Virus record (IMG/VR): IMGVR_UViG_3300019761_000016
Location: 1 to 20,446 of that record
Length of the DNA stretch: 20,446 nucleotides
Origin: a virus
Strand: one strand, 5' to 3'
The translations under genes were made by a program, and so were the position numbers. Position 1 is the stretch's first letter; each line of letters begins with the position of its first letter. The notes under the pieces are model-generated. The model had not been told where the DNA came from. It worked only from the letters and a program-made list of their open reading frames with translations, and ran no database searches. This document shows positions 7,221 through 14,582 of this stretch, piece by piece.

Positions 7221-9284
7221 ATGGTACAGATGGAAAGACCTAAAATAAAAGACATACTAAGCAAGTTCAAGAAGGATTACACTAATAGTAAGACGCAGCA
7301 CGACACGCAGATGAATAAGATACAAGACTACAGACGTGTGTACAATGCTGACCTGTACGGTAATGAAGAGGAAGGAAAGTCAAAGATTGTAAGTAAGGAC
7401 TCAAGACGTCAGTCGGAGTGGTTATACGCAAGCTTGATGGCGCCCTTCATGGATCAGGACATAATCAAGAGTAAACCAATAACATGGGAAGATAAGGCAA
7501 TTGCCAGACAGACTGAGTTGGTAATCAATACACAATTCACTAGACGATTCCCAAGATACAACTTCCTTCAGAAAGCAATAAAAATATACGACAGAGATGG
7601 TACGGTTGCTGTACAATGTGGCTGGGAATACAAAGGTAAGAAGATCCAGGTTGAGCAGGCTATCGTGATGGTAGATGAAACAACTGGCGAAGAGTACTTG
7701 GGCGGGATTGAAACAGTTACACAAGAAGTAACAAAAGTAAATAACCCGACAGCAGTAGTTAGACGAAATGAAGATGTGTTTATTGACCCTACATGTGAGG
7801 ATGATATGGATAGATGTCAGTTCGTCGTGGTAAGGTATAAATCAAATCTGAGTGGACTTAAACAAGATGGTAGATACAAGAACTTAGATAGAATCAAAAA
7901 GCACGCTGATGACGCTGATCCACAAAGTGATGAGGATTATGAAGAACAGGATGAGTCATCATTCAAGTTCGAGGACGACCCAAGAAAAGAGTTGCTGGTA
8001 TACGAGTACTGGGGTAACTATGATTTAGACGGTGATGGGATTGCTGAACCAATCGTATGTACTTGGGTAAATGACACAGTAATCAGACTACAAGGTAATC
8101 CATACCCAGACAAACAAATACCATTCCTATTCACATCAGCTAATAGTGTACCATTCGAAATGTACGGTGAGGCAAATGCTGCGTTAATTGCTGATAGTCA
8201 ACAAATCAAAACTGCTGTGTTCAGAGGTATGATTAACAACATGGCTCAGTCGAATAATGGGCAGATAATCACTAAGAAAGGCGCACTAGACACACGTAAC
8301 AAGAAACGTATGGAAGCTGGTAAGCACTTCGAAGTAAACACATCAATTGCTGATATACAACACGGTTCGTTCAACCAAATGCCAGGCACTGCGTTCGACA
8401 TGCTGAATGTAGCAGATAGAGACATTGAGTCTATAACTGGTGTTATGGGAATGAATGAAAAAGGACTAAGTGGTGGAATTGGTGGTAGTGCCAAAGGTGC
8501 TGGTGGAGTACTTGATTCAATCAGTACAAGAAGACTAAACACAGTAAGAAACCTCGCAGAGAACTTGATTAAGCCATTAGTTAGAAAATGGATTAGTTAC
8601 AACGCTGAGTTCATGTCACCTGAAGAAGTAACAAGAATAACAAATGAAGAGTATGTACAGCCAAGTACAGATGATGTTGGCTCGTCAATCGACATAGAGA
8701 TTGAGGTAAGCACAGTAGAAGATAACGCACTAAAAGCCGAAAAGCTTGCGTTTATGCTACAAACACTTGGACCGTCAATGGAGCCAGACTTACTAGCAGA
8801 GATGACAGCAGATTACTATGAGTTAGCAAAAATGCCAACAGAAGCTAAGAGAATGAGGGACAGAGCAGACCAACTGAGAGAACAGATGGCTAATCCAGAC
8901 CCAATGATCGAAATGATGAAGCAAGAAGAATATAGAGCAGCTAAGTTAGCAAATGACAAAATAGAAGCTGAGATAAGGCAAATGAAAGCAAGTGGTGAAG
9001 AAGATATAGCAGATAAAGCTGAAAAAAATTCAAAAGCGAAATTACTAGATGCTCAACGCTACAAGTTACTAAAAGAGGCTAAGCTACTTGACGAGAAGAT
9101 TGACAATGAAGCCCTTACCTACCTTAAAAATGACAATGGGGTTAGTCACTTAGAGGCGCTTGAGTTAGAAGATAGAAAAGCTGCGGGTAAGAAAGAGATA
9201 GAACAAATGAAAGCTAGAGTGAACTTGATTCAGATGAGATATCAAGCTCAGCAAGGTGATAAAAATATAGGAGTGGTAGAATAA
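7221..9284 (+). CDS. Portal protein (N4-like podovirus type)
   Basis: A 687-residue protein of the size expected for podovirus portals. It would form the dodecameric ring at the head vertex through which DNA is packaged and ejected. Visible features include the N-terminal helical region with S-E-W-L-Y-A-S-L-M-A-P-F near 65-76, a central segment with F-I-D-P-T-C-E-D-D-M-D-R-C-Q-F, and an acidic loop near 230-255. I-P-F-L-F-T-S-A-N-S-V-P-F-E-M-Y-G-E is typical of the portal core, and I-T-G-V-M-G-M-N-E-K-G-L leads into a Gly-rich turn. The C-terminal about 120 residues are a long charged helix rich in Met, Lys and Glu. The start at 7221 has GAGAAG upstream; a second in-frame ATG at 7230 is possible. 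It ends in a TAATG overlap with the next gene. Confidence 0.82.
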   Translation: MVQMERPKIKDILSKFKKDYTNSKTQHDTQMNKIQDYRRVYNADLYGNEEEGKSKIVSKDSRRQSEWLYASLMAPFMDQDIIKSKPITWEDKAIARQTELVINTQFTRRFPRYNFLQKAIKIYDRDGTVAVQCGWEYKGKKIQVEQAIVMVDETTGEEYLGGIETVTQEVTKVNNPTAVVRRNEDVFIDPTCEDDMDRCQFVVVRYKSNLSGLKQDGRYKNLDRIKKHADDADPQSDEDYEEQDESSFKFEDDPRKELLVYEYWGNYDLDGDGIAEPIVCTWVNDTVIRLQGNPYPDKQIPFLFTSANSVPFEMYGEANAALIADSQQIKTAVFRGMINNMAQSNNGQIITKKGALDTRNKKRMEAGKHFEVNTSIADIQHGSFNQMPGTAFDMLNVADRDIESITGVMGMNEKGLSGGIGGSAKGAGGVLDSISTRRLNTVRNLAENLIKPLVRKWISYNAEFMSPEEVTRITNEEYVQPSTDDVGSSIDIEIEVSTVEDNALKAEKLAFMLQTLGPSMEPDLLAEMTADYYELAKMPTEAKRMRDRADQLREQMANPDPMIEMMKQEEYRAAKLANDKIEAEIRQMKASGEEDIADKAEKNSKAKLLDAQRYKLLKEAKLLDEKIDNEALTYLKNDNGVSHLEALELEDRKAAGKKEIEQMKARVNLIQMRYQAQQGDKNIGVVE

Positions 9285-9655
9285 TGGCTAATGATTGGAT
9301 GATAGGACAAGGATTTGAGAGTACGAGAGCAGTAGACACAGAAGGTGCTGCTGAACAAGAGTATTTCGACAGACTCGACCAAAGACAAAAAGAAACTGGT
9401 GCAATAAACGGAAGTAAGCTGTACGACCTAGATAATGGTACTGGAATCAGTGAGAAGTTGAGTAATGCTGAGTTAGGTAAACAAGCAAAGCAATCAATGA
9501 GAGATCAACAAGTAGCTGGACAAGTTGCATCAGCAAAGGACCAGGAGATTGGTGCTATGTATGGTAGACTAAAAGACATAATTGAGAACACACAAATGGA
9601 GAATGAAGCACTTAAGAGTGTGATTAATCCACAAAGTTTAGCCTTCCAAGGTTAG
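9284..9655 (+). CDS. Small head-module protein, hypothetical
   Basis: A 123-residue hydrophilic, mostly helical protein, translationally coupled to the portal by a TAATG overlap. It has no membrane segment, Cys or recognised motif. The C-terminal half (around G-A-M-Y-G-R-L-K-D-I-I-E-N) is predicted helical and could be a short coiled coil. Its place between portal and scaffold matches small head-assembly genes of N4-like phages, but I do not recognise the family. Confidence 0.55.
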   Translation: MANDWMIGQGFESTRAVDTEGAAEQEYFDRLDQRQKETGAINGSKLYDLDNGTGISEKLSNAELGKQAKQSMRDQQVAGQVASAKDQEIGAMYGRLKDIIENTQMENEALKSVINPQSLAFQG

Positions 9656-9711
9656 GTTAAGCTAGTGTGTAGTAAAATTAGAGCAATAAAAGACACAACA
9701 AGGGAGTACAT

Positions 9712-9954
9712 ATGGCAAATGGATTAGCAGGAGCTGGAGCACCAGTGAATCAGCAAGGATTACAAGCTGTAGAAGAAGTTAAGGCAATGCTTATGCAAGG
9801 AGCTACACCAGAAGAATTAATTGGTATGGGTATCCCAGAAGATGTGATCATGTTGGCAATACAAGAGCTAGAAGCTGAATTAGCACAACAACCACAGGCA
9901 CAGATTGCGTCACAACCACCAAGAGCTGGATTAGCAGCACAAGGTATGGCGTAA
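9712..9954 (+). CDS. Small Ala/Gln-rich head-module protein, hypothetical
   Basis: An 80-residue protein with AGGGAG at 9701-9706 before its ATG. Residues about 18-58 form a compact helical unit (E-E-V-K-A-M-L-M-Q-G-A-T-P-E-E-L and I-P-E-D-V-I-M-L-A-I-Q-E-L) resembling a three-helix or UBA-like fold; the ends are flexible and rich in Gly, Ala, Gln and Pro. Proteins with a similar 'G-x-x-P-E-E-L-x-x-x-G-I-P' unit are common next to portals of podoviruses. Its function is unknown. Confidence 0.55.
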   Translation: MANGLAGAGAPVNQQGLQAVEEVKAMLMQGATPEELIGMGIPEDVIMLAIQELEAELAQQPQAQIASQPPRAGLAAQGMA

Positions 9955-10010
9955 GTCCATAAGTAATGACTAAAAACTTGACTAATAAATAAACAACAGA
10001 AGGACTTGCA

Positions 10011-10286
10011 ATGAGTGCAAATACCCAAGAATCTGATTTAGAAATTAGAAAAAGAGAAATAGAGTTGGGTCAGGCATTAGCCAGACTGAAAACAAATCCA
10101 GACTTCCAGTTAGTAATCGTACAAGAGTACATGATGAAAACGTTACTAGAAGATTCAGGAGACTTAATCGATATGAACCCTGCATTGAGACAACAGACAA
10201 TGGAAGAGATCATGAGTGTTAAGTACTTACAGAGAAAGCTAGAAGTTATGCAAACTACTGCTGATAATGCGGGAGAAGATGAATAA
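10011..10286 (+). CDS. Small helical head-module protein, hypothetical
   Basis: A 91-residue protein with AAGGAC ahead of the ATG. It is helical and charged, with L-K-T-N-P-D-F-Q-L-V-I near 27-37 and M-N-P-A-L-R-Q-Q near 60-67. I recall this pattern from small proteins found beside portal and scaffold genes in other podoviruses. The stop overlaps the start of the scaffold gene (TAATG), so it is probably made in proportion to the scaffold. A head-assembly role is inferred from position only. Confidence 0.55.
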   Translation: MSANTQESDLEIRKREIELGQALARLKTNPDFQLVIVQEYMMKTLLEDSGDLIDMNPALRQQTMEEIMSVKYLQRKLEVMQTTADNAGEDE

Positions 10287-11497
10287 TGGATGAGTTAAAC
10301 AACATGACAGACGAAGAGTTTGAAGCTAAGATGAACAGTGGTGAGTTCGATGAACAACTAACTGAAACATCAAGTGAAGAACAAGAGCAAGTGGAAACAA
10401 CTGAGACAGCTGAAGATACTACGGAACAACCTATTACGGATTCCAGTGATATTTCTGATGATGAAAATACAGATGACGAAACTAAAGAAGATCCGAAAGA
10501 AGATGATAAAGTGGATGCCGATCCAGACGAGTCAACAGAAGACGGGAAATCAACTGAAGAAGAGACTGAAGTAAAAGACTCAAAAGATGACCTACTCGCA
10601 GAGTATTTAAACTCTACTAGCACAATTAAGGCTATTGGTAAAGAGTTTGCGTTTACAAATAAAGAGAAGCTTGAATCATTTGACAAAGTGTACAAACAAG
10701 CGATGGACTATACACGTAAGACACAAGCAGTTGCCAAACATAGAAAAAGGATTAGTGCTATGGAAGAATTGGGCATGACGGATGAACAATTCAATACAAT
10801 GATTGATGTAGCAAAAGGTAATAAAGATGCGATAACGTCGGTAATCAAACAAGCAGGCATAGATGCACTTGATATTGATACTGAACAAGAGCTGAACTAC
10901 ACACCTAACCATCACGGTAAAAGTGATAAAGAACTAGAGATTGATGATGCATTCGGTGCAATCAAAGGTACGCCAACTGGTGATAGAACAACTAACGTAC
11001 TAGGTGCGGAATGGGATGATAGATCTAGGGACCAAATCGTTGAAGGGTTAACACTACCAAATGGTGCGAAGATGGGAACTCAAGAAGTGATTGAAAACCT
11101 ACACTACGACATGGAAAATGGGATATACGATGAAGTTGCTCCAGAAATGCTTAAGTTAAAGCAATTAGACGGTGCTAAGAAATCAGACCTAGATTACTAC
11201 GTAGAAGCAGGTATACAAAGACTTGAACGAATGGCTCAAGCAAAGGTCGCAGCTGAGCAAGCAGAGAAACTTGAGGCAGTTAGATTGCAGGCAGAAGCTG
11301 ACGCTAAGGCGAAGGTAATTGCAGACGCAAAAGCAGCACAAGTGGCTACAGAGCAAGCTAAGATTGCGGCAGAGAAGAAAAAGGCAGCAGCAGTAACGCA
11401 AGGAGCTGGTGGAACTACTAATGGAGTAGACTACTTAGATATGGATAACATGTCAGATGAAGAGTTTATGAAGTTTATGGATAAACAAATAGGATAA
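10286..11497 (+). CDS. Capsid scaffolding protein
   Basis: A 403-residue protein immediately upstream of the major capsid gene, the usual position of scaffolds. The N-terminal 100 residues are extremely acidic (runs of Glu, Asp, Thr and Ser), and the centre is a mixed helical region. The C-terminal 110 residues form a long Ala/Lys/Glu/Gln helix typical of scaffold coiled coils, ending in a short M-D-N-M-S-D-E-E-F-M-K-F-M-D-K-Q hook that may bind capsid subunits. The same D-E-E-F pattern occurs at the N-terminus (M-T-D-E-E-F-E-A-K-M), which is curious. It would guide procapsid assembly and then leave. No protease motif is seen. Confidence 0.75.
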   Translation: MDELNNMTDEEFEAKMNSGEFDEQLTETSSEEQEQVETTETAEDTTEQPITDSSDISDDENTDDETKEDPKEDDKVDADPDESTEDGKSTEEETEVKDSKDDLLAEYLNSTSTIKAIGKEFAFTNKEKLESFDKVYKQAMDYTRKTQAVAKHRKRISAMEELGMTDEQFNTMIDVAKGNKDAITSVIKQAGIDALDIDTEQELNYTPNHHGKSDKELEIDDAFGAIKGTPTGDRTTNVLGAEWDDRSRDQIVEGLTLPNGAKMGTQEVIENLHYDMENGIYDEVAPEMLKLKQLDGAKKSDLDYYVEAGIQRLERMAQAKVAAEQAEKLEAVRLQAEADAKAKVIADAKAAQVATEQAKIAAEKKKAAAVTQGAGGTTNGVDYLDMDNMSDEEFMKFMDKQIG

Positions 11498-11502
11498 CAA
11501 AC

Positions 11503-12744
11503 ATGGGATATAATACAGGAAAAACAGGTGGAGAATCTACAATAGATAACTCAGCAGGTAACGTACAACTTAACCAACATTACTACAACAAGAAAGCGAT
11601 TATCGAATCAAAAGATATGATGTACCTTGGTCAAATGTCAGGTTCAATGTCACAACCTAAACACATGGGTAAAGAAGTAGTTAAACACAGATACATTCCG
11701 TTATTAGACGACGAAAATGCAGGTGGTGCAGGATTAGGGCTTGATAGTGCTGGTGTAGCATACGCAAATGGTAACTTATACGGTTCAAGTAGAGGTACTG
11801 GTGTAATTTCAGGTAAACTACCAGAATTGTCAGAAGATGCTGAAAGAGTGAACAAAGTTTCTTTCTCAAGAAAAGAAGTTAGAGGTAATATTGTTAATAG
11901 AGGATTCTTCTTCGAGTGGACAAAAGACGAAGTGAACTTCGATTCAGACCCTAAGTGGAAAGAGCACGTAACAAGAGAAGCAGTAAAAGGTGCTACACAA
12001 ATTAACGAAGACGTACTTGCTATTGAGTTAATTAACGGTGCTGGTGTTAATATGTTCGCAGGTGATGCTACAACATTAGCTACAATTGATGCTACTTCAG
12101 TTCCAACATTGAAAGATTTATACGCTTTAGACACAGAGTTAGATAATAACAAATGTGCAAAAGACACTAAAATCATCAAAGGTTCAAGATTAGTTGATAC
12201 TAAAACAGTTGCGGCAGCTAGATACATCTTCATTACTCCAGACCAAAAAATGGATTACATGACAATCGAAGCATTAGATTCAACAGCTACTAACCCTAAA
12301 ATGGCGTTCGTGCCAGTAGAACAGTACGCAGATGCAGACAAAGACGGTAAGTACAGAAATGCAATTCACGGTGAGATCGGTAAAGTTGGTCCATTCAGAA
12401 TCGTAGTTAACCCTAAAATGGTTAAATATTCAGATGCAGCTGGTGCGGCAGTTGGTGCGGCATGGACATCAAATGCAACTAATGATGCGTTCAGAAATGA
12501 TGGTACTAAGTTCGAAGCATACGCTTCATTAATCGTTGGTTCAGAATGTTTCACACACATCGGATTCGAATACGGTGCTGGTACAAAAGGTAAGTTCAAC
12601 GTAGTTACTAAAACTCCAGAAGAGTTAAGAACTAAAGAGAACCCGTACGCTAAAACAGGTATGACTGTAATCGAGTTCTGGAATGGGGTTCTGGTTGATA
12701 GACCTGATCACTTAGCAGTATACTCAACAGCTTCTAAATACTAA
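11503..12744 (+). CDS. Major capsid protein, N4-gp56 family
   Basis: A 413-residue protein matching the N4-gp56 major capsid family, HK97 fold. It has an N-terminal arm with Y-Y-N-K-K-A-I, then Y-L-G-Q-M-S-G and Q-P-K-H-M-G-K-E-V-V-K-H-R-Y-I-P-L-L-D-D near 40-72. A central region carries E-V-R-G-N-I-V-N-R-G-F-F-F-E-W-T, and K-V-G-P-F-R-I-V-V-N-P and a Gly-rich A-Y-A-S-L-I-V-G form the C-terminal core. Codon choice is more biased (TTC, AAC, GGT, GTT) than in the neighbours, as expected for the most abundant virion protein. It follows the scaffold after five bases, and two hairpins lie at its 3' end. This family anchors the assignment of the phage as N4-like, although it also occurs outside Schitoviridae. 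Confidence 0.88.
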   Translation: MGYNTGKTGGESTIDNSAGNVQLNQHYYNKKAIIESKDMMYLGQMSGSMSQPKHMGKEVVKHRYIPLLDDENAGGAGLGLDSAGVAYANGNLYGSSRGTGVISGKLPELSEDAERVNKVSFSRKEVRGNIVNRGFFFEWTKDEVNFDSDPKWKEHVTREAVKGATQINEDVLAIELINGAGVNMFAGDATTLATIDATSVPTLKDLYALDTELDNNKCAKDTKIIKGSRLVDTKTVAAARYIFITPDQKMDYMTIEALDSTATNPKMAFVPVEQYADADKDGKYRNAIHGEIGKVGPFRIVVNPKMVKYSDAAGAAVGAAWTSNATNDAFRNDGTKFEAYASLIVGSECFTHIGFEYGAGTKGKFNVVTKTPEELRTKENPYAKTGMTVIEFWNGVLVDRPDHLAVYSTASKY

Positions 12745-12753
12745 TTAGAAGCT
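12729..12753 (+). terminator. Hairpin spanning the capsid stop codon
   Basis: A perfect 9-bp inverted repeat, AGCTTCTAA at 12729-12737 and TTAGAAGCT at 12745-12753, with a 7-base loop containing the TAA stop (12742-12744). It is A/T-rich with no U-tract. It may protect the 3' end of the capsid message or act together with the stronger hairpin that follows. Function is inferred. Confidence 0.4.
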
Positions 12754-12758
12754 AGGTG

Positions 12759-12780
12759 CTGACAGGGTTCGCCCTGTTGG
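12759..12780 (+). terminator. Strong hairpin downstream of the capsid gene
   Basis: CTGACAGGG (12759-12767) pairs with CCCTGTTGG (12772-12780) around a TTCG loop. This gives a 9-bp stem, six pairs perfect Watson-Crick, plus two G-U pairs and a closing C-G. No run of T follows, so it is more likely a partial terminator or an RNA stabiliser that lets capsid mRNA exceed downstream genes. Confidence 0.5.
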
Positions 12781-12838
12781 TTAACAAACGTCTGGTATCA
12801 CCGATGACAATAAAAATAAGATAAAACAGGAAAACAAA

Positions 12839-13360
12839 ATGGCAACAGAAAGAGAAGAACTAATAGCGAAAGCTGGCGAGATGGGATTAGAGTTCAAGAA
12901 GAACATGAGTACAGTAGATTTGCAATTACTAGTAGATGAAGCAGAACAAGAAGCAGCTGATAAAGCGATTGAAGAAAAAGCAAGTAAAGCTGAAACAGCT
13001 TCAGTAGAGGTTAGTGAAAAGATTGTAGCAGAAAAGAACAAAGCTAGTGGTATGAGATCAAGTACTGAAATGGTTAAAGTAATAGTTACTGCATTAGACC
13101 CAAGAATGAGAGAGATCCCTTCTGATATGTTTACACATATGGGTAAATTTGGTACTAAGAAACAAGTAGTTAAGTTCGGTAAAGAGCAATTAGTGTTCAA
13201 GGTAATAACAGATATGTTAGCTGAAAAGAAATCACTACAGCAAGTTAAAAGAACAAGCTCAAAAGGTAGAGAAATTACTACATATCAAATGTCCCCAGCA
13301 TTCATGATTCAAGAAATTCCGTTAACAGCAGAAGAACTAGCCGAAATACAAGGTAAGTAA
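12839..13360 (+). CDS. Capsid-adjacent head protein
   Basis: A 173-residue protein preceded by AGGAAAA. Residues 1-60 are helical and acidic, with a short fold resembling a SAP/LEM-like helix pair (E-L-I-A-K-A-G-E-M-G-L near 7-17). Residues about 78-165 are beta-rich, with V-I-V-T-A-L-D-P-R-M near 81-90 and the C-terminal P-A-F-M-I-Q-E-I-P-L-T-A-E-E-L. I recall this general layout (V-I-V-T-x-x-x-P start and a final I-x-x-x-P-L-T-x-E-E-L) in genes next to N4-gp56-type capsid genes. It is likely a head or head-neck protein, function unproven. Confidence 0.6.
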   Translation: MATEREELIAKAGEMGLEFKKNMSTVDLQLLVDEAEQEAADKAIEEKASKAETASVEVSEKIVAEKNKASGMRSSTEMVKVIVTALDPRMREIPSDMFTHMGKFGTKKQVVKFGKEQLVFKVITDMLAEKKSLQQVKRTSSKGREITTYQMSPAFMIQEIPLTAEELAEIQGK

Positions 13361-13365
13361 TTAGA

Positions 13366-13392
13366 TTCAGCTCATCAAATTGGTGGGTTGAA
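13366..13392 (+). other. Intergenic RNA hairpin
   Basis: An 11-pair stem with four G-U pairs (13366-13376 with 13382-13392) around the loop AAATT, located between two head genes. It has no U-tract, and the following gene starts 21 bases later with a strong AAGGAG. It is probably an mRNA processing or stability element rather than a terminator. Confidence 0.35.
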
Positions 13393-13413
13393 GTGTGATT
13401 ACAAGGAGACTAC

Positions 13414-13809
13414 ATGGGTACATCAATACTAAACGGTAAAAGTAAAAAGTTCGGAAAGATTGGTATAGCCAAAGCTAACACAATAGTTATTGACGTAGAT
13501 AGTAAATACGAAGACGATAGACTAAGATTTCTCTCAATGGCCACTTCGCTTGGTGTTAACTTCACAGGCACGGCAGTATCAGCAAACAACACAAATGATA
13601 GACTGGATACGCTTGAGACCGATACAGGTACAATTAATACAGAACTTGCTATACTAAACAATAAAATGGATGCAATAGCAATAGCACTTGAAGTGACGTT
13701 CAATCCAGATGGTACATTAGACACTGAGGCTTATACAGCACATACACATACGTATGTAGATGATAATGGTACTACAACAACTAATAAAACAACACAAGGA
13801 ATAGATTAA
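13414..13809 (+). CDS. Putative virion structural protein with HTHTY motif
   Basis: A 131-residue protein with a strong AAGGAG before the ATG. Residues 30-60 are mixed. Residues about 65-92 (N-D-R-L-D-T-L-E-T-D... L-N-N-K-M-D-A-I-A) look like a short coiled coil, suggesting a trimer. The C-terminus has A-H-T-H-T-Y-V-D-D followed by a Thr/Asn tail, reminiscent of beta trimer motifs in phage fibres or spikes. It could be a head fibre or decoration protein. It overlaps the next gene by one base (TAATG). Confidence 0.5.
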   Translation: MGTSILNGKSKKFGKIGIAKANTIVIDVDSKYEDDRLRFLSMATSLGVNFTGTAVSANNTNDRLDTLETDTGTINTELAILNNKMDAIAIALEVTFNPDGTLDTEAYTAHTHTYVDDNGTTTTNKTTQGID

Positions 13810-14333
13810 TGGCATTTACAGAAGACTATTTAGTAAAATATACAAACCTAATGGCGGCAGCAACAGCTGATGGCAGTCCGTATGACTTAACAAAAGCATT
13901 CGTACAGAATGAGTTCAATAACTTCAACATTACTGAGAAGGAAAAAGCTGAGTTACTTACTAACTTCATAGCAAACATAACAACTAGTATTACAACAGGG
14001 GCTATGCAAACAGCACTAGCATTAGCTGATAAAGAAGGTAAATACCAACTAGAGGTGGATAACATCGCTAAACAAGGTGGTATACTAGACTCACAGATTG
14101 CCAAAATGGTTGCAGATACTGCATACGTTGAGACACAAGAAGAGAAGTTAATCGAGCAAGTTGAGCACAATAAATTAATTAAAGCAATGGATAGTATGGG
14201 TGATATGATTGGTACAGTTGGAGCAGGAGGGTTAAAACCAACAGCAACAATGTGGGCAACGTACTTCAACCTAAACGCAGCATTAACAGGTGAGGCAGCT
14301 CCGTTAAATCCAGACTTATCACCTGCGGCATAG
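13809..14333 (+). CDS. Putative helical virion protein
   Basis: A 174-residue protein coupled to the preceding gene by TAATG. It is largely helical: I-T-T-S-I-T-T-G-A-M-Q-T-A-L near 56-69, a long Glu/Lys/Gln helix (around 70-125), then a Gly/Ala-rich tail. I recall a similar arrangement (T-x-x-M-Q-T-A-L then coiled helix) in structural proteins located after the capsid gene in N4-like phages. It is the last gene before the acyl cassette. Its function is unknown. Confidence 0.5.
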   Translation: MAFTEDYLVKYTNLMAAATADGSPYDLTKAFVQNEFNNFNITEKEKAELLTNFIANITTSITTGAMQTALALADKEGKYQLEVDNIAKQGGILDSQIAKMVADTAYVETQEEKLIEQVEHNKLIKAMDSMGDMIGTVGAGGLKPTATMWATYFNLNAALTGEAAPLNPDLSPAA

Positions 14334-14342
14334 GTGGTTAGT

Positions 14343-14582
14343 ATGACTGAAGAACAATTCCTAAGTCAGATAAATGAGTTCATCGAAGAACAGGATGGAC
14401 TTGAAATACTGGATATAGACGACTTGCTAATAAATAGTGAAATGGACTCGTTCTCGTACGCATTCTTCTGGGCCTACTTCGAGTCCGAGGTAGTAGAACT
14501 TGGCAATGAGTACGTTAATGGTATAGACTACGAAACATACACAATTAGAGACTTGTATAGAGAGTACCATGAACGTAGTTAA
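14343..14582 (+). CDS. Acyl carrier protein-like protein
   Basis: A 79-residue acidic, helical protein of the size of acyl carrier proteins. After helix I (residues 1-16) and an Asp-rich loop, L-L-I-N-S-E-M-D-S-F-S (28-38) matches the ACP G-x-D-S-L-type site, with Ser36 as candidate 4'-phosphopantetheine attachment residue. Helix II follows (39-52), and Y-T-I-R-D-L-Y-R-E (66-74) resembles the T-V-x-D-L start of ACP helix IV. I chose the ATG at 14343 over a GTG at 14334 because AGGTGG (14332-14337) is then properly spaced. It overlaps the ketosynthase gene by 14 bases, which supports a functional pairing. The Gly usually before the Asp is replaced by Met, so phosphopantetheinylation needs proof. 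Confidence 0.7.
   Translation: MTEEQFLSQINEFIEEQDGLEILDIDDLLINSEMDSFSYAFFWAYFESEVVELGNEYVNGIDYETYTIRDLYREYHERS

Noticed and set aside
9656-9711. Possible promoter (TAAAAT at 9673-9678) between small head genes
   Set aside because: In A/T-rich gaps such hexamers are expected by chance, and no -35 or extended -10 is present.
11631-12233. Minus-strand open frame of 200 codons opposite the capsid gene
   Set aside because: It is a shadow of the strongly biased capsid coding sequence, with no motif or start signal.
14334-14342. GTG start for the ACP-like gene
   Set aside because: The ATG at 14343 is better spaced from AGGTGG and gives a normal ACP N-terminus.
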